The notes below the pieces were generated by a model that was not told the origin of the DNA, did not search any database, and was given only the letters and a program-made list of their open reading frames with translations. Positions 34,300 to 42,342 of a stretch of DNA of 64,000 bases are shown here, in pieces. Each line of letters begins with the position of its first letter. Position 1 is the stretch's first letter. The translations under genes were made by a program, and so were the position numbers. The DNA comes from CAWKOH01 sp963851245 (GTDB taxonomy: Bacteria; Actinomycetota; Acidimicrobiia; Acidimicrobiales; Palsa-688), in assembly GCA_963851245.1 (NCBI GenBank), contig CAWKOH010000002.1, positions 186,001-250,000 on the forward strand, in the 5' to 3' direction.

Positions 34300-35805
34300 C
34301 CCCGGTCAGGCCGGCGGGAAGCGAGCTCCGCTCGGCGCACGACATAGCCACCTCCGTCCGGGCCGGTTCGCTCGGCGCCCGCGCCGCCCTGGAGGAGTAC
34401 CTGGATCGGGTCGATTCCCACGAAGCGGATGTGCACGCCTTCAATCTGGTGCAGGCCGACTCCGCCCGAGAAGCCGCCGATGCGATCGATGCGGCAGTGG
34501 CCGCCGGCCGCGACCCCGGCCCGCTGGCCGGGGTCCCGATCGCCCTGAAGGACAACCTCTGCACCCGGGGTGTCCCCACCACATGTTCCTCACGGATTCT
34601 CGGGTCGTGGCGGCCCCCCTACGACGCCACGGTCGTCAAGCGAGTGGTTGCCGCCGGCGGAGTGGTCGTCGGCAAGACCAACCTGGATGAGTTCGCCATG
34701 GGATCGTCTACCGAGAACTCGGCTTTCGGCCCGACCCGGAACCCGCACGACCTCGGCCGGGTGCCCGGCGGCTCCTCCGGGAGGAAGTTCGGCGGCAGTG
34801 GCTGCTGGTTTCTCCGCCCTGGCGCTCGGGTCGGACACGGGCGGATCCATTCGCCAGCCGGCCGCCCTCTGCGGCGTGGTCGGAGCCAAACCCACCTATG
34901 GGATGGTGTCACGGTACGGGCTCATCGCCTTCGCCAGCTCCCTCGACCAGATTGGCCCATTGGCCCGCTCGGTCACCGATGCCGCGCTCCTCCTCGACGC
35001 CATATCCGGACCCGATCCCGCCGACTCGACGTGCCTCAGGGAGGGCGCCCCGAGCGCCTCGGCCCGGCTGGACCGCGGCGTCGACGGTTTACGAATCGGT
35101 TTGGTGAGCGAATTGGTGGCGGCTGAGGGCATGTCGCCTGACGTGGTGGCTCGCACCCGGGAGGCGGCCGAGGCGCTCGCCGCTGCGGGTGCCAAGGTGG
35201 ACGAGGTCAGCGTGCCGGCGGCGGTGTACGGCCTGTCGGCGTACTACCTCATCGCCCCCGCGGAGGCGTCGTCGAACCTGGCTCGATACGACGGGGTCCG
35301 GTACGGGCTGAGAACCGGATCGGGTCGAGGCAGTGGTGACATCACGGACATGTATCTCCAGACGCGCTCGGCCGGTTTCGGTGCGGAGGTGAAAAGGCGG
35401 ATCATGCTCGGCACCTACGCGTTGTCGGCCGGCTACTACGACGCGTTCTACGGCCAGGCCCAACGGGTTCGGACGCTCATCATCAGCGACTTCGATGCCG
35501 CCTACGAGACCTTCGACGTCCTGCTGGCGCCGACCGCCCCGAGTACTGCGTTCGAGATGGGGGCCAAGACAGCCGATCCTCTCACCATGTACCTCAACGA
35601 CGTTTGCACCATCCCCTCGAACCTGGCCGGCCACCCGGCCATAAGTGTTCCCTACGGCGCCGGTGATGACGGGCTACCCGTCGGAGTGCAGGTGCTGGCC
35701 CCGGCCCTCAGCGAGACGTTGATGTTCCAGGTCGCCGCCGCCCTCGAGGCGTGCGCTCCGCCCATGCGGCTGCCCTCCATCCTCGAGCGCGGAGGGCGGC
35801 CATGA
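34296..35805 (+). CDS. gatA: Asp-tRNA(Asn)/Glu-tRNA(Gln) amidotransferase subunit A (one frameshift)
   Basis: Amidase-signature subunit that releases ammonia from glutamine for the GatB site. The catalytic Lys is residue 85 in IALKDNLCTRG, and the cis-Ser/Ser region reads GGSSG then SSAAVAAGFSALALGSDTGGSIRQPA. The frame changes at about 34779-34781, where a GGG should be GG. With that base removed the protein is about 502 residues, normal for GatA. The downstream part (KPTYGMVSRYGLIAFASSLDQIGP, LGTYALSAGYYDAFYGQAQRVR) is intact. The start GTG 34296 overlaps the gatC stop and the stop overlaps gatB. Confidence 0.93.
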
Positions 35806-37241
35806 CCGCGACCGTGACCGACTGGGAAACCGTCATCGGCCTGGAGGTCCACGCCGAGCTGCGCACCCGGACCAAGCTCTTCTGCGGGTGCCGCAATAGC
35901 TTCGGCGAGGAGCCTAACGTCAACATCTGCCCTGTGTGTCTTGGCCTGCCTGGCTCATTGCCGGTACTCAACCGGACCGCGGTCGAGTACGCCATGAGGA
36001 TAGGCACGGCCTTGCACTGTGAGATCAGGCCGTCGATCTTCCATCGCAAGAACTATTTCTATCCCGACATGCCCAAGGACTACCAGATCAGCCAGTACGA
36101 CCTCCCGATCAACGTGCAGGGGTGGCTGGACCTCCCCGACGGCCGCCGGGTGGGCATAGAGCGTGCGCACCTGGAGGAGGACACCGGCAAGACCACGCAC
36201 GTCGGGGGCGGTGGTCGCATTCACGAAGCGGACTACTCCCTGGTGGATTACAACCGGGCCGGCGTCCCTCTGGTGGAGATCGTCAGCGCACCGGACATTC
36301 GCAGCGCCGAGCAGGCCCGCTCCTATGTCGATGAGCTCCGGGCCATCCTGGTCGCCACGGGTGCTTCTGACGGCAAGATGGAGGAGGGATCGCTCCGGGT
36401 CGACGCCAACGTTTCGGTCCGGCCCGCCGGTTCGGCCGAGTTCGGCACCCGCTGCGAGATCAAGAACATGAACTCTATGCGGTCACTGGGCCGGGCCATC
36501 GAATACGAGGCGGCCCGGCAGGTGTCGGTCCTGACCGAAGGCGGCAGGGTGGTGCAGGAGACCAGGCACTGGGACGAAGGCGCCGGTCGCACCGGGTCCA
36601 TGCGCTCCAAGGAGGAGGCCTACGACTATCGGTACTTCCCTGAACCCGACCTGGTTCCCGTAGAGCCCTCGGACCAATGGATCGCGTCAGTGGCCGACTC
36701 CATGCCCCGCTTGCCGGCTGAGCGGCGCGCGGTGGTGGGCGGGGTGTCCGGGATGGCACCGGAATCGGACCCGGTGGTGACAGTCGTCCGTCTGGGTCTT
36801 GACGGGTACATCGCCACTCTCGTCGAAGGCGGCGGGGGGGAGAAGGAAGCAGCCATCGCGGTACGGCGCCTGGCCAATGAGGTGGCGGCGGACATCGAAT
36901 CGTCCGGCCGGCTCACACCGCCCGCCTTCGCCCGGTTGGTGCACCTGGAGGCCGACGGATCGCTCACGCCGGCGCAGGCCCGGACCGTTCTCAAGGACCT
37001 GCTCGACTCCGGCGGAGACCCGGATGAGATTGCCGCCCGCCATGGTTTCGAGGCCATGGCCGCCGGAGACCTGGAGGCGGTGCTCGATGAGGTCATATCG
37101 GCCCACCCCGATGAATGGACCCGTTACTCAGCGGGTGAAGACAAGCTGATGGGCTTCTTCATCGGGCAGGTGAAGTCGGCCACGGATGGCCGGGCCGACC
37201 TGAAGGTAGCTTCGGCGCTGTTGCGATCGCGCCGGGACTAG
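35802..37241 (+). CDS. gatB: Asp-tRNA(Asn)/Glu-tRNA(Gln) amidotransferase subunit B
   Basis: 479-residue kinase/amidotransferase subunit that phosphorylates the misacylated tRNA and installs the amide. Family blocks are VIGLEVHAELRTRTKLFCGC with CPVCLGLPGSLPVLN (zinc-site cysteines), FHRKNYFYPDMPKDYQISQYDLP, HLEEDTGK, SLVDYNRAGVPLVEIVS, RCEIKNMNS, and the C-terminal YqeY domain ending MGFFIGQVKSATDGRADLK. The ATG at 35802 overlaps the gatA TGA (ATGA). An upstream open frame to 35751 is inside gatA and not the start. Confidence 0.95.
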   Translation: MTATVTDWETVIGLEVHAELRTRTKLFCGCRNSFGEEPNVNICPVCLGLPGSLPVLNRTAVEYAMRIGTALHCEIRPSIFHRKNYFYPDMPKDYQISQYDLPINVQGWLDLPDGRRVGIERAHLEEDTGKTTHVGGGGRIHEADYSLVDYNRAGVPLVEIVSAPDIRSAEQARSYVDELRAILVATGASDGKMEEGSLRVDANVSVRPAGSAEFGTRCEIKNMNSMRSLGRAIEYEAARQVSVLTEGGRVVQETRHWDEGAGRTGSMRSKEEAYDYRYFPEPDLVPVEPSDQWIASVADSMPRLPAERRAVVGGVSGMAPESDPVVTVVRLGLDGYIATLVEGGGGEKEAAIAVRRLANEVAADIESSGRLTPPAFARLVHLEADGSLTPAQARTVLKDLLDSGGDPDEIAARHGFEAMAAGDLEAVLDEVISAHPDEWTRYSAGEDKLMGFFIGQVKSATDGRADLKVASALLRSRRD

Positions 37242-37265
37242 AGCGGGGGAAGGGCAACTCGCCCC

Positions 37266-37793
37266 CTATCGCTCCAGGGTGTAGTTGACCTGGCCTTCCT
37301 TATTGATCACGGTCGTGGTGACTTTTCGAGGCCGCGGCAGCTGCGGGAATTCGGCCGAACAGGTTATGGTGCCGCCGACGGCGACGACCGCCAGCGTCCG
37401 GGGACCGCAATCAATGGTAGATGGACGGTAGCCCGTGTTGGTTTGGATGCTGTCGCTGAGGAAACTGGTCAGCGAAGCGATCGGGATGATGGCGTCGCGC
37501 GGTACGACCTGGTACCGCCCGTCCGAACCGGTCACCGTCCCGTCCAGTTCGAGGTGCTGTCCGTCGAGGACGGTCGTGCACACGAAGGAAGTGCCTTTAC
37601 TGGCCTGGACGCCTGGAGGGCAAGAAACCGGGGGCCCGGGTTTGATGTTGTAGGACTTGGCCAGCTGGGCCGAGATCCCACGGGCCACGCTGGGCCCGCT
37701 GAGAGTGTGGTGGGGGCCGACGGAAACCCCACAGGCGGAGAGGCACGCCAGGAGGCCGGCCACCCCCACCAGCGCGCTCAGTTTCCGCATCAT
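37266..37793 (-). CDS. DUF4333-like lipoprotein
   Basis: 175-residue secreted lipoprotein. From ATG 37793 the signal peptide MMRKLSALVGVAGLLACLSAC carries a lipobox (L-S-A-C21). The mature part holds two similar modules, each with a pair of cysteines: VSCPPGVQASKGTSFVCTTVLDG and IDCGPRTLAVVAVGGTITCSAEF. Both modules end with a V..V-T/N-G or V-I-N-K-E-G-Q type strand, the pattern of the actinobacterial DUF4333 domain. The function of the family is unknown. It is divergent from ilvD and convergent with gatB. Confidence 0.75.
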   Translation of the reverse strand: MMRKLSALVGVAGLLACLSACGVSVGPHHTLSGPSVARGISAQLAKSYNIKPGPPVSCPPGVQASKGTSFVCTTVLDGQHLELDGTVTGSDGRYQVVPRDAIIPIASLTSFLSDSIQTNTGYRPSTIDCGPRTLAVVAVGGTITCSAEFPQLPRPRKVTTTVINKEGQVNYTLER

Positions 37794-37831
37794 CTGATGG
37801 TACCCCGGTACCCCCTCCGGTCCTGGGCACC

Positions 37832-37837
37832 TATGGT
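37832..37837 (+). promoter_or_regulatory. candidate -10 element for ilvD (leaderless)
   Basis: TATGGT ends exactly 6 bases before ATG 37844. This favours that ATG over the GTG at 37838. Confidence 0.5.
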
Positions 37838-37843
37838 GTGCCA

Positions 37844-39526
37844 ATGGCCAATGACATGAAGCCGCGCAGCCGGGAGGTCACCGACGGCTACGAGCGGGCC
37901 CCGGCCCGAGCCATGCTCCGGGCGATCGGTATGACCGACGACGACTGGGGAAAGCCGCAGGTGGGGGTGGCGTCCTCGTGGAACGAGGTGACGCCCTGCA
38001 ACATGCCCCTGGACCGGCTGGCCAAGCAGGCCAAGGAAGGCGTGAGGGAAGCAGGGGGCTATCCGATCGAGTTCGTGACCATCGCGGTGTCGGACGGGAT
38101 TTCTATGGGCGGCGAAGGCATGAGAGCGTCGCTCGTCAGCCGCGAGGTCATCGCGGATTCGGTCGAGACGGTGATGCACGCCGAACGCTTCGACGCCATG
38201 GTGACCTTCGCCGGATGTGACAAATCTCTGCCCGGCATGATGATGGCGGCAGCCCGCCTGGACCTGCCGTCGGTGTTCCTCTACGGGGGATCCATCCTGC
38301 CGGGCAAAGGGCCCCACGGGGAGGCGCTCGACATCGTGAGCGTGTTCGAGGCAGTCGGCGCCAAGGCGGCCGGAAAGCTCACCGATCAGGAACTGGCCTT
38401 CATCGAGCGGAACGCCTGTCCCACTATCGGCAGCTGCGCCGGCATGTTCACCGCCAACACCATGGCCTCCGTCTCCGAGGCGCTGGGCTTGGCCCTGCCG
38501 GGGTCTGCTTCGCCGCCAGCGGTCGACCCGCGCCGGGATGACTTCGCGTTCGAGTCGGGTCGGGCGGTGGTGCGACTGCTCGAGGCCGGTATCAGGCCCC
38601 GACAGATCCTGACCAAGGATGCCTTCGAGAACGCCATCGCGGTGACGATGGCTCTTGGCGGCTCGACGAACGCGGTGTTGCACCTGCTGGCGATCGCCCA
38701 CGAGGCCCGCGTCGATCTCAGTCTCGACGACTTCGACCGCGTGGGCCGGCGAGTTCCCCACATCGCCGACACCAAGCCACACGGTCGCTACCACATGGTG
38801 GACGTGGATGGCGTTGGGGGAGTCCCCATGGTTATGCGAGCGCTGCTCGAAGCGGGGTTGCTGCACGGGGGCTGTCTCACCGTGACGGGCCGGACAGTTG
38901 CCGAGAATCTGGACACTTTCGGCGCGGCGGCCCCCGATGGGAAAGTCGTCCATCCGCTCTCCGATCCCATCCACACCGACGGCGGCATCGCCATCCTGCG
39001 GGGGTCGCTGGCTCCGGAAGGCGCCGTCGTGAAGGTCGCCGGTCTCGACCAAGAGCGGTTCGAGGGCGTGGCCCGTGTGTTCGACGGCGAGGACCAAGCC
39101 ATGGAGGCCATCCTGGCCGGAACCATCTCTCCCGGCTCGGTCCTCGTCATCCGGTACGAGGGGCCGAAGGGCGGCCCGGGTATGAGGGAGATGCTCGCGG
39201 TGACGGGGGCCATGAAAGGCGCCGGCCGGGGGGCCGACTGCGCTCTGGTCACCGACGGTCGCTTCAGCGGGGGGACCCACGGTTTCTGCGTCGGACACGT
39301 CGCTCCTGAGGCGGTAGATGGAGGGCCTATCGGTCTGGTATCGGACGGCGATCGGGTCGTCATCGACGTCCCTTCGAGGGCCATTGACCTCCTGGTGGAG
39401 CCGGCGGAACTGGACCGGCGCCGCTCGGGCTGGAAGCTACCAACACCCCGCTACTCGACCGGCGTCCTCGCCAAGTACGCCCGGTTGGTCACCGGCGCTG
39501 AGAGGGGAGCCGTCACCGAGCCCTGA
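37844..39526 (+). CDS. ilvD: dihydroxy-acid dehydratase
   Basis: Fe-S enzyme of valine, leucine and isoleucine synthesis, converting dihydroxy-acids to 2-keto acids. It is 560 residues from ATG 37844 (MANDMKPRSREVTDGYERAP). Cluster and Mg-site motifs are VTFAGCDKSLPGMMMAAARLDLPSVFLYGG and CPTIGSCAGMFTANTM. GGSTNAVLHLLAIA and LVTDGRFSGGTHGFCVGHVAPEA follow. Length and motifs are those of a full enzyme. It stands alone here, about 4.5 kb upstream of ilvBNC. Confidence 0.94.
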   Translation: MANDMKPRSREVTDGYERAPARAMLRAIGMTDDDWGKPQVGVASSWNEVTPCNMPLDRLAKQAKEGVREAGGYPIEFVTIAVSDGISMGGEGMRASLVSREVIADSVETVMHAERFDAMVTFAGCDKSLPGMMMAAARLDLPSVFLYGGSILPGKGPHGEALDIVSVFEAVGAKAAGKLTDQELAFIERNACPTIGSCAGMFTANTMASVSEALGLALPGSASPPAVDPRRDDFAFESGRAVVRLLEAGIRPRQILTKDAFENAIAVTMALGGSTNAVLHLLAIAHEARVDLSLDDFDRVGRRVPHIADTKPHGRYHMVDVDGVGGVPMVMRALLEAGLLHGGCLTVTGRTVAENLDTFGAAAPDGKVVHPLSDPIHTDGGIAILRGSLAPEGAVVKVAGLDQERFEGVARVFDGEDQAMEAILAGTISPGSVLVIRYEGPKGGPGMREMLAVTGAMKGAGRGADCALVTDGRFSGGTHGFCVGHVAPEAVDGGPIGLVSDGDRVVIDVPSRAIDLLVEPAELDRRRSGWKLPTPRYSTGVLAKYARLVTGAERGAVTEP

Positions 39527-39551
39527 ACGAGTGGCGAGCCCTTTGGCGCCT

Positions 39552-40856
39552 TCACCCGGCGCGGGTGCGCGCCCTCGAGACGTAGTCCGCTCGCACGTAG
39601 GCCAGGAAGCGCTCGATGGCCCGGACCGTGAAGCGGGTCCGCAGCGATCCGTACAGGTCGAATGCGTGCTGGGCGAAGGGGAGTTCGGCGTAGACGACGG
39701 GCTGGGTTGACGACCGGCGGAGGGCCTCCGCCATCCGGCGCGCCCCGTCCACGGGGACCAGGGAGTCGTTGGCCCCGTGCACCAGCATCATCGGCGGGGC
39801 GTCGGGCCCGACCCAGCTGATCGGTGAGGCTCTCCGCCACAGGTCGGGGTCGGAAGCGGGCGAGGTCTTCAACACCGATCGCTCTATCAAACGGAGTGCA
39901 TAGGGCGGGCCACCGCGACCGTCCCAGTCCCGCAAGTCGTAGATGCCGTACAGGGGGACCGCCGCCTGCACCGAGGTGTCGGCCTCCTCGAAACCGGGCT
40001 GAAAACCGGGGTCGTTGGGGCTGAGGGCGGCCAGGGAGCTCAGGTGTCCTCCGGCCGAGCCGCCCGTGAGGACCACGAAGTTCGGATCCCCGCCGTATTC
40101 AGCGATGTGTTCCTTGACCCAGGCGATGGCCCGCTTCACGTCGATGATGTGGTCGGGAAAGGTCGCCTTAGGGCTCAGCCGGTAGGTGATGGGAACGCAC
40201 ACCCAGCCGGCGGAGGTGAGCCGGCTCACCAGCGGGTAACCCTGGTAGCGGGTGTCGCCTATGGTCCAGGCGCCACCATGGATGTGGACGAGGACCGGGG
40301 CACACCCGCCGGCATCGAGGTCACGACCGGCCCAGATGTCGAGCCGGTTGCGCCGCGGGTCAGGGCCGTACTGGATGCCCTCCGCCCTGAGGTAGGCGGC
40401 CCGCCTTATGTGGCCGGGGAACGGGTTGACCGTATTGATGACTGCCCCGACGGGCGGCTCCACTCCCTCCCGGGCCGCCCGTTCTTGGTAACCAGCTCCG
40501 AGTCCGGCCACCAGGGCGTCCCCGAGCACCGCTTCCGAGTCCCGGGCGGCTCGCTCCAGGGTCAGCAGGCCGGCCGCTGAGAGGGCCTGGGCGGTCAGCC
40601 GGATCCGACCGCGCCGGGTTCTCCACCGGCCGCCCCGCACGGTTACCGCCGTACCGAGGAGCTGGCTGCCGAGGGCGAGAAGCGGTAGCTCGGAGACGTG
40701 CCAGCCGGGCCCAAAGGCGTACGTACCCGCCTTCCGCCCGAGGAACGCCGGGCGCAGGGCGTTGGCGGTGGCTACGAGCGGCGCGAGCGCCCATGCATAA
40801 CCGAACGCGTCCCGGACCGGGCCACGTCCGCCAGGGGCCTTCACAGTCGCGGCCAC
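39552..40856 (-). CDS. alpha/beta-hydrolase fold-3 esterase with N-terminal membrane region
   Basis: About 434-residue carboxylesterase of the hormone-sensitive-lipase type. The N-terminal third is hydrophobic (AWALAPLVATANAL; LPLLALGSQLLGTAV), suggesting membrane association. The catalytic domain shows the oxyanion motif HIHGGAWTIGD, the nucleophile GGSAGGHLSS, the acid in VHGANDSLVPVDGA, and the His in AQHAFDL. The physiological ester is unknown. I place the start at GTG 40856 (VAATVKAPGG); the frame is open to 40994, but that would run through the phoU start on the other strand. Confidence 0.75.
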   Translation of the reverse strand: MAATVKAPGGRGPVRDAFGYAWALAPLVATANALRPAFLGRKAGTYAFGPGWHVSELPLLALGSQLLGTAVTVRGGRWRTRRGRIRLTAQALSAAGLLTLERAARDSEAVLGDALVAGLGAGYQERAAREGVEPPVGAVINTVNPFPGHIRRAAYLRAEGIQYGPDPRRNRLDIWAGRDLDAGGCAPVLVHIHGGAWTIGDTRYQGYPLVSRLTSAGWVCVPITYRLSPKATFPDHIIDVKRAIAWVKEHIAEYGGDPNFVVLTGGSAGGHLSSLAALSPNDPGFQPGFEEADTSVQAAVPLYGIYDLRDWDGRGGPPYALRLIERSVLKTSPASDPDLWRRASPISWVGPDAPPMMLVHGANDSLVPVDGARRMAEALRRSSTQPVVYAELPFAQHAFDLYGSLRTRFTVRAIERFLAYVRADYVSRARTRAG

Positions 40857-40881
40857 GCCGCATCTTGGCTGCCGCAACAGG

Positions 40882-40887
40882 TACCTT
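40882..40887 (+). promoter_or_regulatory. candidate -10 element for phoU (leaderless)
   Basis: TACCTT ends exactly 6 bases before GTG 40894. Confidence 0.5.
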
Positions 40888-40893
40888 GCAAGA

Positions 40894-41521
40894 GTGGCGC
40901 CAGGGTCGGACGGGCGGGAGGAGTTCCGGGAGCAGGCCGACCGCGCCGTGCTGGTTCTTTTCGCAACGGTCATCGAGAGCCTGGGCCGGGCCACCGCCGC
41001 CCTTCTGGATCAAGATGTCGAGCTGGCCAACCGGGTCATCGCGGACGACAAGAAGGTCGATGACGATTGTCGTGACCTGATCGAACTGATCAAGGACCGG
41101 CTCTTACAGGCCGCTATGGACCGCGACGAGCTCGAGTATCTGATCGCCGTACTGCAGATGGTCCCCGAGCTGGAGCGCAGCGCCGACCTGGCCGAGCACG
41201 TGGCCCAGCGCGGCTCTGCAGAACCTCGGCGGCAACATCAATCCCCGTAGCCGGGGGTTGATCCAGTCCATGTGCGACGTCGGAGTCCACATGTGGCAGC
41301 TATCGAGTCGGGCTTTCGCCGAGCGGTCGCGTGAACTGATCTTCGAGATCAATGAAGCCGACGACGAGCTGGACAACCTGTCGGCGTTTCTACTGGCCGA
41401 GGGAGCAGCCGGCGGAGGGGATCCGAAGGTGGCGGCCGAGCTGGCCCTCATAGCCCGGTTCTACGAGCGGTTAGGTGATCACGCCGTGAACCTGGCCCGG
41501 CGCTCGGGTGGCCTGGGGTAG
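40894..41521 (+). CDS. phoU: PhoU-family phosphate regulatory protein (one frameshift)
   Basis: Cytosolic helical-bundle protein that modulates the PhoR/PstSCAB phosphate response. The first PhoU repeat reads ESLGRATAALLDQDVELANRVIADDKKVDDDC with ELERSADLAEHVAQR. The frame changes near 41208-41212, where one extra base is present, and continues ALQNLGGNINPRSRGLIQSM, INEADDELDNLSAF and IARFYERLGDHAVNLARR, the second repeat. Corrected length is about 208 residues, normal for PhoU. No pst genes are nearby. The GTG start has TACCTT 6 bases upstream. Confidence 0.87.
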
Positions 41522-41529
41522 CCCTCGGC

Positions 41530-41997
41530 TCATCTGCTGGTGTGAACGATCAGCAGGTCGCAGGGAGCATGGTGGGAGACGTTGTTCGGCACGCTGCCCA
41601 GCAAGAAGCGGGAGGACGACTGCATACCCTTGGAGCCGACGACCAGAAGGTCGATCCCGAGCTTCTCGGCCTGCTGCAGAAGGACCTCCGCGGGGTCGCC
41701 GGCAACCGCATCGCCTGTCGCCGCGGACACGCCCAAACCTTTGGCCACAGCAATCGCCGAGTTCACGTGCTCTTTGGCTGCCGCTTCGGCGGTGGCCTGC
41801 CAAGCGGCGTCGGATCCGATGCCGCTCCCCAGCTTCCCGGGCGCGTGGCCGCTGTAGGCGCTGACCACGACCAGTTCAGCTCCGAGAGCAGCGGCCATAG
41901 TGGCGGCCCGGTTCACCGCGATCGCAGCGGTGCTGGAACCGTCGGTGCCGACCAGGATTCTCTTGATCAGCCCGTTCCCGGCAGTCGACTCGGCCAT
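41530..41997 (-). CDS. universal stress protein (UspA family)
   Basis: 155-residue single-domain USP. It begins KRILVGTDGSSTAAIAVNRA, with the acidic ATP-site Asp, and ends with the nucleotide-binding signature GSKGMQSSSRFLLGSVPNNVSHHAPCDLLIVHT, matching G-x2-G-x9-G-S. It therefore probably binds ATP. Start ATG 41997 is preceded by AAAGGGGGT, a usable ribosome-binding site; the open frame extends upstream to 42114 without better support. It is divergent from the ilvB leader region and convergent with phoU. Confidence 0.87.
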   Translation of the reverse strand: MAESTAGNGLIKRILVGTDGSSTAAIAVNRAATMAAALGAELVVVSAYSGHAPGKLGSGIGSDAAWQATAEAAAKEHVNSAIAVAKGLGVSAATGDAVAGDPAEVLLQQAEKLGIDLLVVGSKGMQSSSRFLLGSVPNNVSHHAPCDLLIVHTSR

Positions 41998-42155
41998 CAC
42001 GTACCCCCTTTGTCGGATGTGGACTTCAGCGTAATAGGACGCGTTGGGGCCCGCAGGATTCGCCCGGGTGGACCATGCGATGGGAGGGGTGGTCCAGATG
42101 ACCGCGGTTGGCACTCGGCCCCAGTGAGCGATTGCACTTGCCCTCGCCTGTGTGC

Positions 42156-42161
42156 CACACT
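42156..42161 (+). promoter_or_regulatory. candidate promoter of the ilvBNC operon (-10; -35 at 42132-42137)
   Basis: TTGCAC at 42132-42137 and CACACT at 42156-42161 are separated by 18 bases. Transcription would start about 7 bases on, at or next to the leader-peptide GTG (42169). Confidence 0.5.
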
Positions 42162-42168
42162 GGCGTTC

Positions 42169-42204
42169 GTGCGTCGAGCCCTCATTATCGTACTTGTAAC
42201 TTGA
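42169..42204 (+). CDS. ilvB leader peptide (attenuator)
   Basis: An 11-codon ORF, GTG to TGA, encodes VRRALIIVLVT. Six of its residues are Leu, Ile or Val, the end products of the ilvBNC pathway. It stops at the base of a hairpin that precedes a Rho-independent terminator, the arrangement of transcription attenuators controlled by ribosome stalling. Actinobacterial ilvB genes are known to have such leaders. The GTG lies about 7 bases after the -10 box, so the peptide may be translated from a leaderless mRNA. Confidence 0.8.
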   Translation: MRRALIIVLVT

Positions 42205-42232
42205 CGCACGCGGCCTGATCTGCCCGTGCGTC
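42203..42232 (+). promoter_or_regulatory. pause hairpin of the ilvB attenuator
   Basis: GACGCACG (42203-42210) pairs perfectly with CGTGCGTC (42225-42232) around a 14-base loop, directly at the leader-peptide stop. A second identical copy of CGTGCGTC lies upstream at 42168-42175, over the leader start codon, and could compete for the same arm. Confidence 0.65.
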
Positions 42233-42233
42233 C

Positions 42234-42264
42234 ACGACCTCCCCGATGGGAGGTCGTTTTATTT
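42234..42264 (+). terminator. Rho-independent terminator (attenuator) before ilvB
   Basis: ACGACCTCCC and GGGAGGTCGT form a perfect 10-bp stem around a CGAT loop, followed by TTTATTT. It lies 78 bases before the ilvB ATG and after the leader peptide, so it is an attenuator rather than the end of an upstream gene. Confidence 0.85.
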
Positions 42265-42342
42265 CCCCGAGTCCCTCCGCACCGACCATCGAATTCCCAA
42301 CCACTTCCCAACCACTGAGATCCCAGCGAATAGGACCCTGGT

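Noticed and set aside
42060..42115. Inverted repeat GGACCA...TGGTCC upstream of the ilvB promoter as an operator
   Set aside because: Only 6 bp with a long 13-base spacer in GC-rich sequence, and its position relative to either promoter is unremarkable.
41542..42201. 220-codon plus-strand ORF ending in the ilvB leader peptide
   Set aside because: It is antisense to the universal stress protein for most of its length; only the last 11 codons form the leader peptide.
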